From Actinomycetota bacterium (GTDB taxonomy: Bacteria; Actinomycetota; Thermoleophilia; Miltoncostaeales; Miltoncostaeaceae), in NCBI GenBank assembly GCA_005788075.1, contig SXZC01000152.1, positions 1-19,389 of the forward strand: a stretch of DNA of 19,389 nt. Direction: 5' to 3'. A model generated the notes under the pieces. That model ran no database searches, was not told the origin of the DNA, and saw only the letters and a program-made list of their open reading frames with translations. How positions within the stretch are numbered: position 1 is the stretch's first letter; each line of letters starts with the position of its first letter. Made by a program: the position numbers and the translations under genes. Shown piece by piece: positions 1-10,434 of this stretch.

Positions 1-294
1 AAAGATCGCGATGGCCTTCGCCCCGAGCATCACGGTGCGCGGCACGGGCGACACCAGCAGGCCATCGAGCACGCGTTGCTCGCGCTCGGCCACGTACGAG
101 CGGCCCACGCCGAGAACGGCGGTGAAGGCGAGCGTGACCCACATGAGGCCGCCCACGAAGCGGGTGAGGTCGTCATCGCGGGTGCCGAAGCCGAACTGCA
201 GGATCGCCAGCATCACGATGGCGAACAGCACCATCGCCACGATGGTCTCGCGGGTGCGCAGCTCGAGGCGGAGGTCCTTGCGCACGAGCGCCAT
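1..294 (-). CDS. ccmB: Cytochrome c maturation / heme exporter protein CcmB (3'-truncated by window edge)
   Basis: CcmB is the membrane subunit of the CcmAB ABC transporter that works with CcmC/CcmE in System I cytochrome c maturation. I translated the reverse strand: the ATG at 294 opens a frame that runs without a stop to base 1 (98 codons, C-terminus outside). It begins MALVRKDLRLELRTRE, the usual CcmB amino-terminal helix, followed by a hydrophobic helix (residues about 18-36), a second helix (about 48-64), and a YVAERE..VLDGLLVSPV segment around 67-84, which is typical of CcmB. The start lies 14 bp after the ccmA stop, with a GGAG about 10 bases upstream. Gene order ccmA-ccmB supports the call. 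It fits the two cytochrome c proteins encoded upstream. Identification is by recognised family sequence; the missing C-terminus prevents a length check. Confidence 0.9.
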   Translation of the reverse strand, partial: MALVRKDLRLELRTRETIVAMVLFAIVMLAILQFGFGTRDDDLTRFVGGLMWVTLAFTAVLGVGRSYVAEREQRVLDGLLVSPVPRTVMLGAKAIAIF

Positions 295-308
295 GAGCTG
301 GCGGCTCC

Positions 309-1004
309 TCACCCCGCCACCTCCTCGTACCGGCGGCGCACGGCCATGGGGTCGAGCCCGGCCGTGGGCTCGTCGAGCACCACGCGCCCGGCGCGCAGCA
401 CCATGAGGCGATCGGCCACCCGCGCCACGCGCTCCACCTCGTGGGTCACGATGATGGCGGAGCGCCCGTCGGCGGTCGCCGTCGACAGCTCGTCGTCGAG
501 CAGCGCGGCCCCGCGGGCGTCGAGGCTCGCATGGGGCTCGTCGAGAAGCAGCAGGCGCGGGCGGTGCAGCAGCATGCGCGCGAGCGCGAGGCGCTGGGCC
601 ATGCCGCGGCTGAACGTGCGCACGGTGTCCTCGGCGCGGCCGATCAGGCCCACGCGGTCGAGCAGGTCGTCGATGCGGCGATCGCGGTCATCGATGCCGT
701 AGAGGTCGCCGTAGAGCTCGAGGTTCTGCCGGGCCGTGAGGTCGAGGTACACCAGGGGATCGTGGGCCAGGTACCCGATGCCGCGCCGGGCGTCGCGGGT
801 GCCGCCCGGGATCTCCTCGCCCAGCACCTCGAGCGAGCCGGACTGCGCCCGCAACAGGGTGGCCACCAGGCGCAGCAGGGTGCTCTTGCCCGCGCCGTTG
901 GGGCCGGCCAGCGCCAGGCGCTCACCGGGGGCGAGTGCGAGGTCCACGCCGTCCACGGCGCGGCGCTCCCCGTACGCGTGCACCAGGCCGCGCGCGGTGA
1001 CCAT
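309..1004 (-). CDS. ccmA: ABC transporter ATP-binding protein, CcmA-type heme exporter ATPase
   Basis: ATPase subunit of the Ccm heme-handling ABC transporter, expected on the cytoplasmic face with CcmB. The 231-residue length is normal for CcmA. Visible motifs: Walker A GPNGAGKST (34-42), an ABC signature FSRGM (131-135, in place of the canonical LSGGQ, a usual type of CcmA variation), Walker B RLLLLDEP (150-157) and the switch histidine in IIVTHE (H188). The start ATG at 1004 is 4 bases from the stop of the preceding prenyltransferase gene, so translation is probably coupled. The C-terminus (VVLDEPTAGLDPMAVRRRY) reads like a second D-loop-like sequence and is a little unusual. Other ABC ATPases look similar, but the ccmB gene directly downstream and the cytochrome c genes upstream make CcmA the best call. 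Confidence 0.88.
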   Translation of the reverse strand: MVTARGLVHAYGERRAVDGVDLALAPGERLALAGPNGAGKSTLLRLVATLLRAQSGSLEVLGEEIPGGTRDARRGIGYLAHDPLVYLDLTARQNLELYGDLYGIDDRDRRIDDLLDRVGLIGRAEDTVRTFSRGMAQRLALARMLLHRPRLLLLDEPHASLDARGAALLDDELSTATADGRSAIIVTHEVERVARVADRLMVLRAGRVVLDEPTAGLDPMAVRRRYEEVAG

Positions 1005-1008
1005 GGCC

Positions 1009-1899
1009 TCAGGCGACGGCCACCTCGCCGATCACGCCGGCGAGGAACACCAGCGACATCACCCCGTTGGCGGTGCCGAAGGCTGCCTGGATGCGGGCCT
1101 CGTCCCCAGGGCGCACGGTGGCGTGCTCCCAGAGCAGGATGAGCGCGCAGGCCGCCACGCCCACGTAGTACGGCCACGCGACCGACGCCGTGAGGCCGGC
1201 GAGCACCAGCAGGATGACCGCCAGCACGTGCAGCCCCGCCGCGATGCGCAGCGCCCCGGGCTCGCCGAAGCGAGCGGGGATCGACCGGATGCCGGCCTGC
1301 CGGTCGTGCTCGACGTCCAGCAGGGCGTAGATGACGTCGAAGCCGGCGATCCACGCGGCGACGGCGATCCAGAGAAGCACCGGGGACAGCGCGAAGGCGC
1401 CGGTCACGGCGATCCACCCGCCGATCGGGGCGATGCCGATGGAGAGCCCGAGCACCAGGTGGCATGCCCACGTGACGCGCTTGGTGTACGGGTACACCAC
1501 GAACAGGGCCACGGGCACGGGCCAGAGCCACCACGTGATCTCCGGCAGCTGGCTCACCGCACCGAGCATCGCGGCCAGGCTCACCGCGGCGAACGCCCAC
1601 ACCTGCCCGGTGGTGAGGCGCCCGGACGGCAGGTGGCGCCCTGCTGTGCGCGGATTGGCGGCATCGAGGCGCCGGTCGATGAGGCGGTTCAGGGCCATCG
1701 CGAGCGACCGGGCGCCCACCATCGCCAGCAGGATCCATCCAAGCGTCGACCACGGCGGCATGGCGTTGGTGGCCATGAGCGCGCCGGCGAACGCGAATGG
1801 CAGCGCGAACACCGTGTGCTGGAAGCGCACCAGCCCCAGCAGGGCCGGGATGATCGCGAGCCCCGATGCGGGACGCGCGGTGGGCGTGTGGCTGGTCAC
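1009..1899 (-). CDS. UbiA-family prenyltransferase, probably MqnP (menaquinone, futalosine route)
   Basis: Integral-membrane prenyltransferase that attaches a polyprenyl chain to an aromatic quinone precursor. The first Asp-rich motif is NRLIDRRLD (N71, D75, D79) and the second is DVIYALLDVEHD (D188, D195, D199), with eight to nine hydrophobic segments between and around them. The FALPFAFAGAL segment near 31-41 and the RSIPARFG stretch after the second motif resemble the MqnP/4-hydroxybenzoate branch more than heme O synthase, and a separate ctaB is encoded at 9541-10434. I chose GTG at 1899 (296 residues) because the reading frame upstream loses membrane-protein character and overlaps the dipeptidase gene; no strong Shine-Dalgarno is visible. 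It sits between a dipeptidase gene and ccmA in the same run. The MqnP assignment is inference; generic UbiA is secure. Confidence 0.8.
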   Translation of the reverse strand: MTSHTPTARPASGLAIIPALLGLVRFQHTVFALPFAFAGALMATNAMPPWSTLGWILLAMVGARSLAMALNRLIDRRLDAANPRTAGRHLPSGRLTTGQVWAFAAVSLAAMLGAVSQLPEITWWLWPVPVALFVVYPYTKRVTWACHLVLGLSIGIAPIGGWIAVTGAFALSPVLLWIAVAAWIAGFDVIYALLDVEHDRQAGIRSIPARFGEPGALRIAAGLHVLAVILLVLAGLTASVAWPYYVGVAACALILLWEHATVRPGDEARIQAAFGTANGVMSLVFLAGVIGEVAVA

Positions 1900-1909
1900 C
1901 CTGCCGATG

Positions 1910-2617
1910 CTATTCCCGCGGGGGCTCCCCGGCGGGTCCGTAGCGCGGCGTGCCGCCCGTGACGGCCGCCCAGAACTGGTCGCCGAAGTCGAAGTGCCAC
2001 CACTCCTCCACGTACGCCGTGAACCCCTGCTCGGTGAGCGCATGGAACAGCAGGCGCCGGTTCGCGCGGGCCGGCATGTCGATGTCCTCCAGCGCCGCCG
2101 CTCCGGCCTCCGGCACGAAGGCATCGAAGCCCGTGCCGAGGTCGAGTTCGGTGCCGTCAGCCAGGGCGAGCGTGAGGTCCACCGCGCCTCCGGTGAGGTG
2201 CGGGGGCGGGGCGTGGTGACCGGGGTCCGGCGGGGTCACGTAGGGCCGCGCCACCTGCTCGAGCTCGGCGCGCGCCATGTCCGGGTACTGCTGGGCGAGA
2301 TCCTCGACGTAGGCCTCGAACAGCGCCGACTGCGTGGCGATCGACCTCCAGCCGTCCCACACCAGCAGCACCATGCCGTCGGGCAGCGAGTCGGCCGCAC
2401 GCACCAGGCGATCGGCGACGCCCTCGCGCAGCCAGCAGCCCGGCAGCGCGCCCGGGAGGCCCATCGCGAAGTAGCGGGGATCCTCGGTGATGCGCGGCCC
2501 GAGGTCGGCGACGGGCACCAGCGGCTCGTCCACGGGGTCGATGGGGATGTCGCGCCAGCCGGCGGGCTGCACCAGCCGGGGCATCGGGGTGAGCGTGCGC
2601 GGGTCGGCCACGCTCAT
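1910..2617 (-). CDS. D-alanyl-D-alanine dipeptidase (VanX/DdpX-like, peptidase family M15D)
   Basis: Zinc dipeptidase predicted to hydrolyse D-Ala-D-Ala or a related D,D-dipeptide. The family signature is complete: the substrate-carboxylate arginine in VWDGWRS (R91), the zinc ligands H140 and D147 in HLTGGAVDL, and the catalytic Glu and third zinc ligand in EWWHFDF (E205, H208). At 235 residues it is slightly longer than VanX. No signal peptide is apparent, consistent with a cytoplasmic enzyme. The ATG at 2617 overlaps the SDR stop by 4 bp (ATGA); an in-frame ATG at 2629 is possible. There are no vanH or vanA-like ligase genes nearby, so glycopeptide resistance is not supported; a role in peptidoglycan turnover or D-Ala recycling is more likely. 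Its place inside a cytochrome oxidase gene run is unexplained. Confidence 0.87.
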   Translation of the reverse strand: MSVADPRTLTPMPRLVQPAGWRDIPIDPVDEPLVPVADLGPRITEDPRYFAMGLPGALPGCWLREGVADRLVRAADSLPDGMVLLVWDGWRSIATQSALFEAYVEDLAQQYPDMARAELEQVARPYVTPPDPGHHAPPPHLTGGAVDLTLALADGTELDLGTGFDAFVPEAGAAALEDIDMPARANRRLLFHALTEQGFTAYVEEWWHFDFGDQFWAAVTGGTPRYGPAGEPPRE

Positions 2618-3327
2618 GCGAGCCCCCATTCCGATGCCTGCACGCGCGCGCCCGGGTCGGCCCCCTCGAGCACCGCGATCACCGGCGCCACCCGCTCGGC
2701 GGGCGGCGGCACCGTGGCGGGGTCCTCCCCGGGGTGCGCCTCGGCGCGCATGTCGGTGCGCACCGGACCGGGGTTCACCGCCACCACGCGGATGCCCCGG
2801 GGCGCCCACTCCTCGCGCAGCATCAGGCCCAGCGCCTCGAGCCCGGCCTTGCCCAGCGCGTACGCGCCGTAGCCGGCGCGCCCCGCCGCGCCGGATGTCA
2901 CCAACACCACCCCCGCCCGGTCGGCGATGAGCGGTGCAAGGCGCTGCAGCAGGCGCACCTGGCCGGTGAGGTCCACGTCGATTGCGTGTGCGAGGGCATC
3001 CGGGTCGGCGGCGTCGAGCGGGCCCATGGGGCCGAGCACGCCAGCGTTCATCACCACGCCCTCCAGCCGCGGAACTGCGCGGGCCACCTCGTCGGCGGCG
3101 GCGTCGACAGACGCCGGCGAGGCCAGATCGAGGGCCACGAGGTCGCAGGCGCAGCCATCGTCGGCGCATTGCCGGGCGATGCGACCGAGGTGCGCGGGAT
3201 CGGTGGCCGTGAGCACCAGGTGGGCGCCGCGGGCCGAGAGCGCGCGGGCGATCGCGGCCCCGTAGCCGCGCGACGCACCGGTCACGAGGACGCGCGCGCC
3301 GTCAAGGGTCGCGCCGTCCGCGGCCAT
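2614..3327 (-). CDS. Short-chain dehydrogenase/reductase (SDR)
   Basis: Classical SDR of 237 residues using NAD(P)H, substrate unknown. The nucleotide-binding loop is TGASRGYG (16-23), the NAG motif is at 94-96, the catalytic Ser is S145 (VTSGAAG), and the catalytic YxxxK is Y156/K160 (YALGK). PGPVRTDM (187-193) is the usual cofactor and C-terminal loop. One oddity is that the helix-4 position usually filled by the catalytic-tetrad Asn (VNLTG in relatives) reads VDLTG, that is D119. The start ATG at 3327 overlaps the stop of the cytochrome c gene (TGATG), and its own stop overlaps the next start, so it is embedded in the respiratory run. The sequence gives no clue to the substrate; SDRs act on sugars, steroids, polyols and acyl carriers alike. 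Confidence 0.88.
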   Translation of the reverse strand: MAADGATLDGARVLVTGASRGYGAAIARALSARGAHLVLTATDPAHLGRIARQCADDGCACDLVALDLASPASVDAAADEVARAVPRLEGVVMNAGVLGPMGPLDAADPDALAHAIDVDLTGQVRLLQRLAPLIADRAGVVLVTSGAAGRAGYGAYALGKAGLEALGLMLREEWAPRGIRVVAVNPGPVRTDMRAEAHPGEDPATVPPPAERVAPVIAVLEGADPGARVQASEWGLA

Positions 3328-3824
3328 CAGGGGACCTCGGCGCCTCCGTCGGCCGGCGTCGCCGGGCCGTCACCGGGAGGAGGCGGCGTGCCCTTCACGG
3401 CCGGGGTGATCTCGCGGACGTCGCTCCCCGGCTTGATGCCGGCGAACTTGGCCACGTAGGCCGACACGTCCACGGCGTCCTGGCCGGTGACGAGGTTCTG
3501 CGGCATGGCCACCGGGTACGAGCCCGGGCGCGGCGCCTGCGGCGAGATGGCGATCCAGCGCTTGACGACCCCGAAGAACTGGGTCTCCTTGAAGCCCTGC
3601 TCACGCGGGTAGCGGAAGGCGTCGTCGAGGTTCGGCCCTGACACGCCCTTCGTGCCGGCGTCGTTCATGGTGTGGCAGCCGCCGCACTGCTGCACGAACT
3701 TGGTCTTCCCGGCCTCCACGTCGGCGGTGGAGAGGGCGTTCTCGGCGCCCCCGCAGCCGGAGAGCGCGACCGCGCCCGCGGCGAGGGCCAGCGCGACGGA
3801 CGATGCGAGTAGACGTGAGCGCAA
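3327..3824 (-). CDS. Class I cytochrome c lipoprotein
   Basis: Membrane-anchored electron carrier, probably donating to or working alongside the caa3 oxidase encoded next to it. From the TTG at 3824 it encodes 165 residues: a short basic start, a hydrophobic signal and a lipobox ending LSGC (C24), then heme attachment site CGGCH (47-51) and a likely axial Met in PVAMPQN (M107). The C-terminal tail (about 145-165) is Pro/Gly/Ala-rich and probably flexible. The TTG start is chosen because AGGGA lies 5 bases upstream, overlapping the coxC stop, and because it gives a complete lipoprotein signal; the in-frame sequence further upstream lies antisense-like within coxC and does not look like protein. 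The protein is fairly small with one heme, so it is not a CoxB or bc1 subunit. Confidence 0.85.
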   Translation of the reverse strand: MRSRLLASSVALALAAGAVALSGCGGAENALSTADVEAGKTKFVQQCGGCHTMNDAGTKGVSGPNLDDAFRYPREQGFKETQFFGVVKRWIAISPQAPRPGSYPVAMPQNLVTGQDAVDVSAYVAKFAGIKPGSDVREITPAVKGTPPPPGDGPATPADGGAEVP

Positions 3825-3829
3825 CGGTG

Positions 3830-3834
3830 TCCCT
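3830..3834 (-). promoter_or_regulatory. Ribosome binding site AGGGA deciding the TTG start of the cytochrome c gene
   Basis: Minus-strand AGGGA, spaced 5 bases from the TTG at 3824 and overlapping the TAG stop of coxC. No ATG or GTG fits a lipoprotein signal here, so this site supports a TTG start and translational coupling to coxC. Confidence 0.5.
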
Positions 3835-4453
3835 AGATGACGTAGACGAGGAAGAACAGCAGCACCCAGACGATGTCGACGAAGTGCCAGTAGTACGAGC
3901 CGGCCGTGAGCGGCGTGTTGTACGAGTGCGAGAAGTCGTTCTTGTACGCGCGCCTGAGGCACAGGCTGAGCACGATGAGGCCCACGAGCACGTGTGCGCC
4001 GTGGAAGCCGGTGAGCGTGTAGAACGCGCCGCTGAACGCCTTGTCCTGCGGCGTGAAGCCCAGGTGGGCGTACTCGTTCAGCTGGATGAGCAGGAACGTC
4101 GCGCCCATGAGGATGGTCACCCACAGGCCGCGGATGAGCCCCTTGTTGTCACCGGCCGCGAGCCTCTTCTCGCCCCACCACAGGGTGAAGGACGAGCTGA
4201 TGAGGATCAGCGTGTTGACGCCGGTGAGGAGCACCGGCAGCGTGAACGGCTCGCCGTCCTGCTTGAGGGGCGGCCAGGTCTCGTTGGCCACGCCGTACCG
4301 GATGAAGAAGTAGGCGGTGAACAGCGAGGCGAACAGCATCACCTCGGAGCCGATGAACAGCAGCATCGCGATGAGAGACGCGTTCATGTGCTGCTTCTGC
4401 TGCGGCGGTGACGCCTGCTGGTCGGCGGGCGCGTGCCCTGCGGTCGTTGCCAT
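3833..4453 (-). CDS. ctaE: Cytochrome c oxidase subunit III
   Basis: Membrane subunit III of the aa3/caa3-type heme-copper oxidase, which stabilises the catalytic core. It has 206 residues: a hydrophilic Gln/Ala-rich start (1-22) and then five predicted helices, the short bacterial form. Conserved signatures are GSEVMLFASLF (35-45, with the buried Glu E36), GFHGAHVLVG (149-158), and YYWHFVDIVWVLLF near the C terminus (187-200). It starts at ATG 4453, 3 bp after the ctaD stop, and is followed directly by the cytochrome c lipoprotein. The gene order coxB-ctaD-coxC is the standard arrangement. The gene is often named ctaE or coxC. The family call is secure. Confidence 0.95.
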   Translation of the reverse strand: MATTAGHAPADQQASPPQQKQHMNASLIAMLLFIGSEVMLFASLFTAYFFIRYGVANETWPPLKQDGEPFTLPVLLTGVNTLILISSSFTLWWGEKRLAAGDNKGLIRGLWVTILMGATFLLIQLNEYAHLGFTPQDKAFSGAFYTLTGFHGAHVLVGLIVLSLCLRRAYKNDFSHSYNTPLTAGSYYWHFVDIVWVLLFFLVYVI

Positions 4454-4456
4454 GTC

Positions 4457-7210
<2,754 letters not shown>

Positions 7211-7237
7211 GTCTGGTTCGCTCGGTCTCGGGTGGGC

Positions 7238-8221
7238 TTACTTGATGGACTCGACGAAGGCGACGACGTCCGCGAGGTCGGTACCGCTCACCAGGCCTCC
7301 GGGCATCGCGCCCTTGCCGTTCTTGATCTGCGTGCGGATCTCATCGGTGCTGAGCTTGCTGCCGACGATGGCCGGGCCGACGCCCGCCTTCTTGCCGAGC
7401 TCGGCGTGGCAGCCGCCGCACTTGGCCTCGAACACCGTCTGTCCGGCGGCCACGTCGCCCGGGGCGTTCTCGAGCTTGGCAGCGGCGGCGCCGGCGGCGG
7501 CCGTGGCCTTCACCTTGGCCGCCGACTTCGCGAGCCATGCCTTGTACTCGGGCTCGGTCACCACGGTCACCTTCGACCGCATGACGCTGTGGCCCACGCC
7601 GCAGAGCTCGGCGCACACCACGGGGTAGGTGCCGGTCTTGTTGGGCGTGATCCAGATGGTGTGGGTGATGCCGGGGACGGCGTCGCCCTTGATGCCGAAC
7701 TGCGGCACCCAGAAGTCGTGGATCACGTCGCGGGCGCGCAGGTTGAGCTGGGCCTGGGTGTTGACGGGCAGCACGAGGTCACCGCTCTCGATGCCGGTGT
7801 CCGGGTAGCCGTAGGTCCACATGAACTGCTGCGCGTAGACGTCGATCTCCACGCGGTCGGCGGCTACGGCCTCGTTGCGCTCGAGCACGATGTAGCCGTA
7901 CACGGCGACCACGATCAGGAGGATCGACGGGATGACCGTCCACACGACCTCGAGGGTGGTGTTTCCGTGGGTCGGGGGGCCGTCCTCGAGGTCGTCGTCC
8001 TTCACGCGCCACTTCCACACCGCGTAGATGAGCACGGAGGTGACGATGACGAAGAAGACCACGCTGCACCAGAAGAGGAACCACAGCAGCGTGAAGGTGC
8101 GGCCGGCCTCCACGCTGTCGGCCGGCGGGAGCCAGTCGATCAGCAGTGCCTGGCCCGCGGTGATGGCCGCGACGACGATGCCGATGACGGCAAGGGGAAT
8201 GATCGGGACGTTCTTGTACAC
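7238..8221 (-). CDS. ctaC: Cytochrome c oxidase subunit II with fused C-terminal cytochrome c domain (caa3-type)
   Basis: Subunit II carries the CuA centre that accepts electrons and passes them to subunit I. It has 327 residues: an N-terminal hydrophobic segment (7-29) and two classical helices (about 43-69 and 92-113, the second preceded by E91, W94 and P98). The CuA site is H168 plus CAELCGVGHSVM (C203, E205, C207, H211, M214). After an Ala/Lys-rich linker (about 230-250) comes a cytochrome c domain with CGGCH (268-272) and axial Met M306 (GAMPGG). This fusion defines a caa3-type oxidase. The start is GTG at 8221 with AGGG 9 bases upstream; a 114-bp gap precedes it. The first hydrophobic segment may be a signal peptide or an uncleaved third helix. 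Confidence 0.95.
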   Translation of the reverse strand: MYKNVPIIPLAVIGIVVAAITAGQALLIDWLPPADSVEAGRTFTLLWFLFWCSVVFFVIVTSVLIYAVWKWRVKDDDLEDGPPTHGNTTLEVVWTVIPSILLIVVAVYGYIVLERNEAVAADRVEIDVYAQQFMWTYGYPDTGIESGDLVLPVNTQAQLNLRARDVIHDFWVPQFGIKGDAVPGITHTIWITPNKTGTYPVVCAELCGVGHSVMRSKVTVVTEPEYKAWLAKSAAKVKATAAAGAAAAKLENAPGDVAAGQTVFEAKCGGCHAELGKKAGVGPAIVGSKLSTDEIRTQIKNGKGAMPGGLVSGTDLADVVAFVESIK

Positions 8222-8335
8222 GGGTGTGAACCCTAGTCACGGGGCAGGGGCCTGAACATGGCGAATCAGCGCGAGTAGACCCGTCTTGGGGGGTCCGTGT
8301 GTCCCTGATGCGGGCTCGGGGAAAAACCGAAGGCG
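8222..8335 (-). promoter_or_regulatory. Intergenic region upstream of the cta run, candidate promoter region
   Basis: The only sizeable non-coding interval on the minus strand, between the MFS stop and the coxB GTG. It is the natural place for a promoter of the coxB-to-ccmB run. A TCTACT hexamer on the minus strand is a possible -10, but no convincing -35 is placed 16-18 bases upstream. A run of five T (minus strand, 8322-8326) follows the MFS stop closely, but I could not build a clear hairpin before it. The regulatory role is positional inference. Confidence 0.35.
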
Positions 8336-9541
8336 CTAGGCCACCGCGGGACGCCGCGCCATGGGCATGGCGGCGATCACCCCGCACACCACGAAGAGCA
8401 GGCCACCGATCACCAGCGGCGACGACACGCCGACCGCCTGGAACATCGCCGTGGCGGCGATTGGCGCGATGAGGCGCGCAAGCCCCCCGGCCGATGCCAG
8501 CACCCCGAGGATGCCGCCCTGATCGGCGTCCGGGGCGCGCTGCGAGACGATCGCGTTGATGGTGGGGAACACCAGGCCCGAACCCAGCGCGAGCAGCGCC
8601 AGCACCGGGACCAGGGCCCAGAGCTCGGTGGTGAAGCCGAGCAGGATCAGCGACGCGGCCGTGATCCAGAGCCCCGCGCGCAGCACCGGCCACTCCCCCA
8701 CGCGGGCGGTGATGCGGTACGCCAGCCCGCCCTGCACGATGGCCGCGACGATGCCGATGAACATGAACACGAGGCCGGTCTCGGTGAGCCCGAAGTCGAA
8801 GCGGCGGTTGCCGAATAGCGCGAACACCGACTCCATACCCACGAAGCCCAGTCCCCCGATGAACGAGATCCAGATGAGCGGGCCGTACTCGCGCGAGCCC
8901 ACGGCGCGCACCAGGGCGGTCCAGCGCGACTGCTGCGCGCCCGTGCGGGATCCGGGCACGCGCGACTCCGGCAGGCGGCGAAGCGCCACTGCGAAGTTCG
9001 CCATGGCGAGCGCCGCGGCGAGGATGAACGGCGCGCGCGGGTCGATCACCGCGAACAGCCCGCCGATGGCGGGCCCGATGATGAAGCCCAGGCCGAAGGC
9101 CGCGCCCACGAGCCCCATGCCGCGCACGCGGTCCTCATCGGTGGTGATGTCGGCCACGTAGGCCTGGGCGGCCGCGTACGACGCCCCGGAGATGCCGTCG
9201 AGGATGCGTGCGAGGAAGAGCACCCAGAGGGCCGGGGCGAACCCGAAGAGCAGCCAGGCGATTGACGACCCCACGAGCGAGCCCAGGATCACCGGGCGCC
9301 GCCCGTAGCGATCGGACACCCGGCCCCAGATCGGGGCGAAGATGAGCTGCATCAGGGCGTACACGCCGGTGAGCAGGCCGATCTCGATCACGCTCGCGCC
9401 GAACTGCTCGGCGTAGAGCGGCACGAGCGGGATCACGATGCCGAAGCCGATCAGGTCGATCAGCACGGTCGAGAAGATGATGCCGAGGGGCGTGCCGAAG
9501 AACGACAGCCCGCCGATGCGGAACCGACCGCCGCCGGGCAT
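8336..9541 (-). CDS. MFS transporter, DHA1 (TetA-like) family exporter
   Basis: Twelve-helix major facilitator of 401 residues, probably a proton-coupled exporter of small hydrophobic compounds. The opening LIDLIGFGIVIPLVPLYAEQFG and the motif A loop GRVSDRYGRRPVI (between helices 2 and 3) are typical of the TetA/DHA1 group, as is the second-helix-pair region LARILDGISGASYAAAQAY. A cytoplasmic loop near residue 200 (RVPGSRTGAQQSRW) separates the two halves. The ATG at 9541 overlaps the ctaB stop by one base (TGATG), so it is read with ctaB. The substrate cannot be told from sequence, and tetracycline resistance is not implied. Its position between ctaB and the oxidase genes is unusual, but I see no respiratory motif. 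Confidence 0.88.
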   Translation of the reverse strand: MPGGGRFRIGGLSFFGTPLGIIFSTVLIDLIGFGIVIPLVPLYAEQFGASVIEIGLLTGVYALMQLIFAPIWGRVSDRYGRRPVILGSLVGSSIAWLLFGFAPALWVLFLARILDGISGASYAAAQAYVADITTDEDRVRGMGLVGAAFGLGFIIGPAIGGLFAVIDPRAPFILAAALAMANFAVALRRLPESRVPGSRTGAQQSRWTALVRAVGSREYGPLIWISFIGGLGFVGMESVFALFGNRRFDFGLTETGLVFMFIGIVAAIVQGGLAYRITARVGEWPVLRAGLWITAASLILLGFTTELWALVPVLALLALGSGLVFPTINAIVSQRAPDADQGGILGVLASAGGLARLIAPIAATAMFQAVGVSSPLVIGGLLFVVCGVIAAMPMARRPAVA

Positions 9542-10434
9542 CAGGCCGCCGCGTCCACGGCGACCACCACGAACAGCAGCGCGAGGTAGGCCAGCGAGTA
9601 GTGGAACGTGATGGCGGCCCAGGGGCGATCGCGGTCACCGCGCCAGAGCTTCCCGGCCATCCAGAGGAATGGCAGGCCGAGCACCACGGCGCCCACCAGG
9701 TAGGTGACCCCGGCACCGGCGGCGTAGGGCAGCAGCGTGGTGCCGAACATCACCACGCTCCAGAGCAGCACCTGCACCCGCGTGGCCTGCTCGCCGTACA
9801 CCACCGGCAGCATCGGCACGCCGGCCTCGTCGTAGTCGCGCTCGAGCATCAGCGCTAGCGCCCAGAAGTGCGGCGGCGTCCACACGAACACGATCGCGAA
9901 CAGCAGCACCGCGCCGAAGGCCAGGTCGCCGGTGACGGCCGCCCACCCCACCAGCGGCGGAATGGCCCCGGCGGCGCCGCCGATCACGATGTTGTGGATG
10001 GTCGTGCGCTTGAGCCAGAGGGTGTAGAGCCCCACGTAGAGCAGCACGCCCACGAGCGAGAGACCGGCGGCCAGCCAGGTGGTGAGGAATCCCAGCACCA
10101 GCACGCTGGCGATCACCAGGCCCACGCCGAACGCCAGCGCCGCGCCCGCGGAGATGCGCCCGGTCACGATCGGGCGCCGCTCGGTGCGACCCATCACGGC
10201 GTCGATGTCGCGGTCGACGTACTGGTTGATGGTGTTGGCGCCGCCCGCCGAGAGATAGCCGCCGATCACGGTCCAGAGGATCAGCCAGCCGCTGGGCACG
10301 CCCTGCTGCGCCGCGAACATGGCGCACACGGTGGTGACCAGCAGCAGCGAGATGATGCGCGGCTTGGTGAGCGTGATGAGGTCGCGCACGATCCCGCGAC
10401 CGGGCGTGGCGACGTCGGCGGCGGCGGTGCTCAC
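9541..10434 (-). CDS. ctaB: Protoheme IX farnesyltransferase (heme O synthase)
   Basis: Membrane enzyme that farnesylates protoheme to heme O, the precursor of the heme A used by the oxidase encoded nearby. From GTG 10434 it has 297 residues. Signatures: TKPRIISLLLVT at the start of helix 1 (23-34), the Asp-rich motif NQYVDRDID (N70, D74, D78) followed by MGRTERRP, and the CtaB-specific WTPPHFWALAL (185-195) with DYDEAGVPMLPVV (200-212). The start overlaps the stop of the small membrane protein (GTGA); in-frame sequence upstream of it lacks membrane character. Heme A synthase (ctaA) is not in the window. The family assignment is secure. Confidence 0.94.
   Translation of the reverse strand: MSTAAADVATPGRGIVRDLITLTKPRIISLLLVTTVCAMFAAQQGVPSGWLILWTVIGGYLSAGGANTINQYVDRDIDAVMGRTERRPIVTGRISAGAALAFGVGLVIASVLVLGFLTTWLAAGLSLVGVLLYVGLYTLWLKRTTIHNIVIGGAAGAIPPLVGWAAVTGDLAFGAVLLFAIVFVWTPPHFWALALMLERDYDEAGVPMLPVVYGEQATRVQVLLWSVVMFGTTLLPYAAGAGVTYLVGAVVLGLPFLWMAGKLWRGDRDRPWAAITFHYSLAYLALLFVVVAVDAAA

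Noticed and set aside
644..1753. Many long open frames antisense or out of frame to the genes, for example a 369-residue one across ccmA and the prenyltransferase
   Set aside because: Very high GC with few stop codons in alternate frames makes these. They are Arg/Pro/His-rich low-complexity translations without recognisable motifs, and they overlap strongly supported genes.
1910..2617. VanX as evidence of vancomycin resistance
   Set aside because: No VanH dehydrogenase, D-Ala-D-Lac ligase or VanRS genes are present. Chromosomal M15D dipeptidases occur without resistance.
8336..9541. TetA-like MFS as a tetracycline-resistance gene
   Set aside because: Motifs place it only in the broad DHA1 group; sequence alone does not identify a drug substrate.
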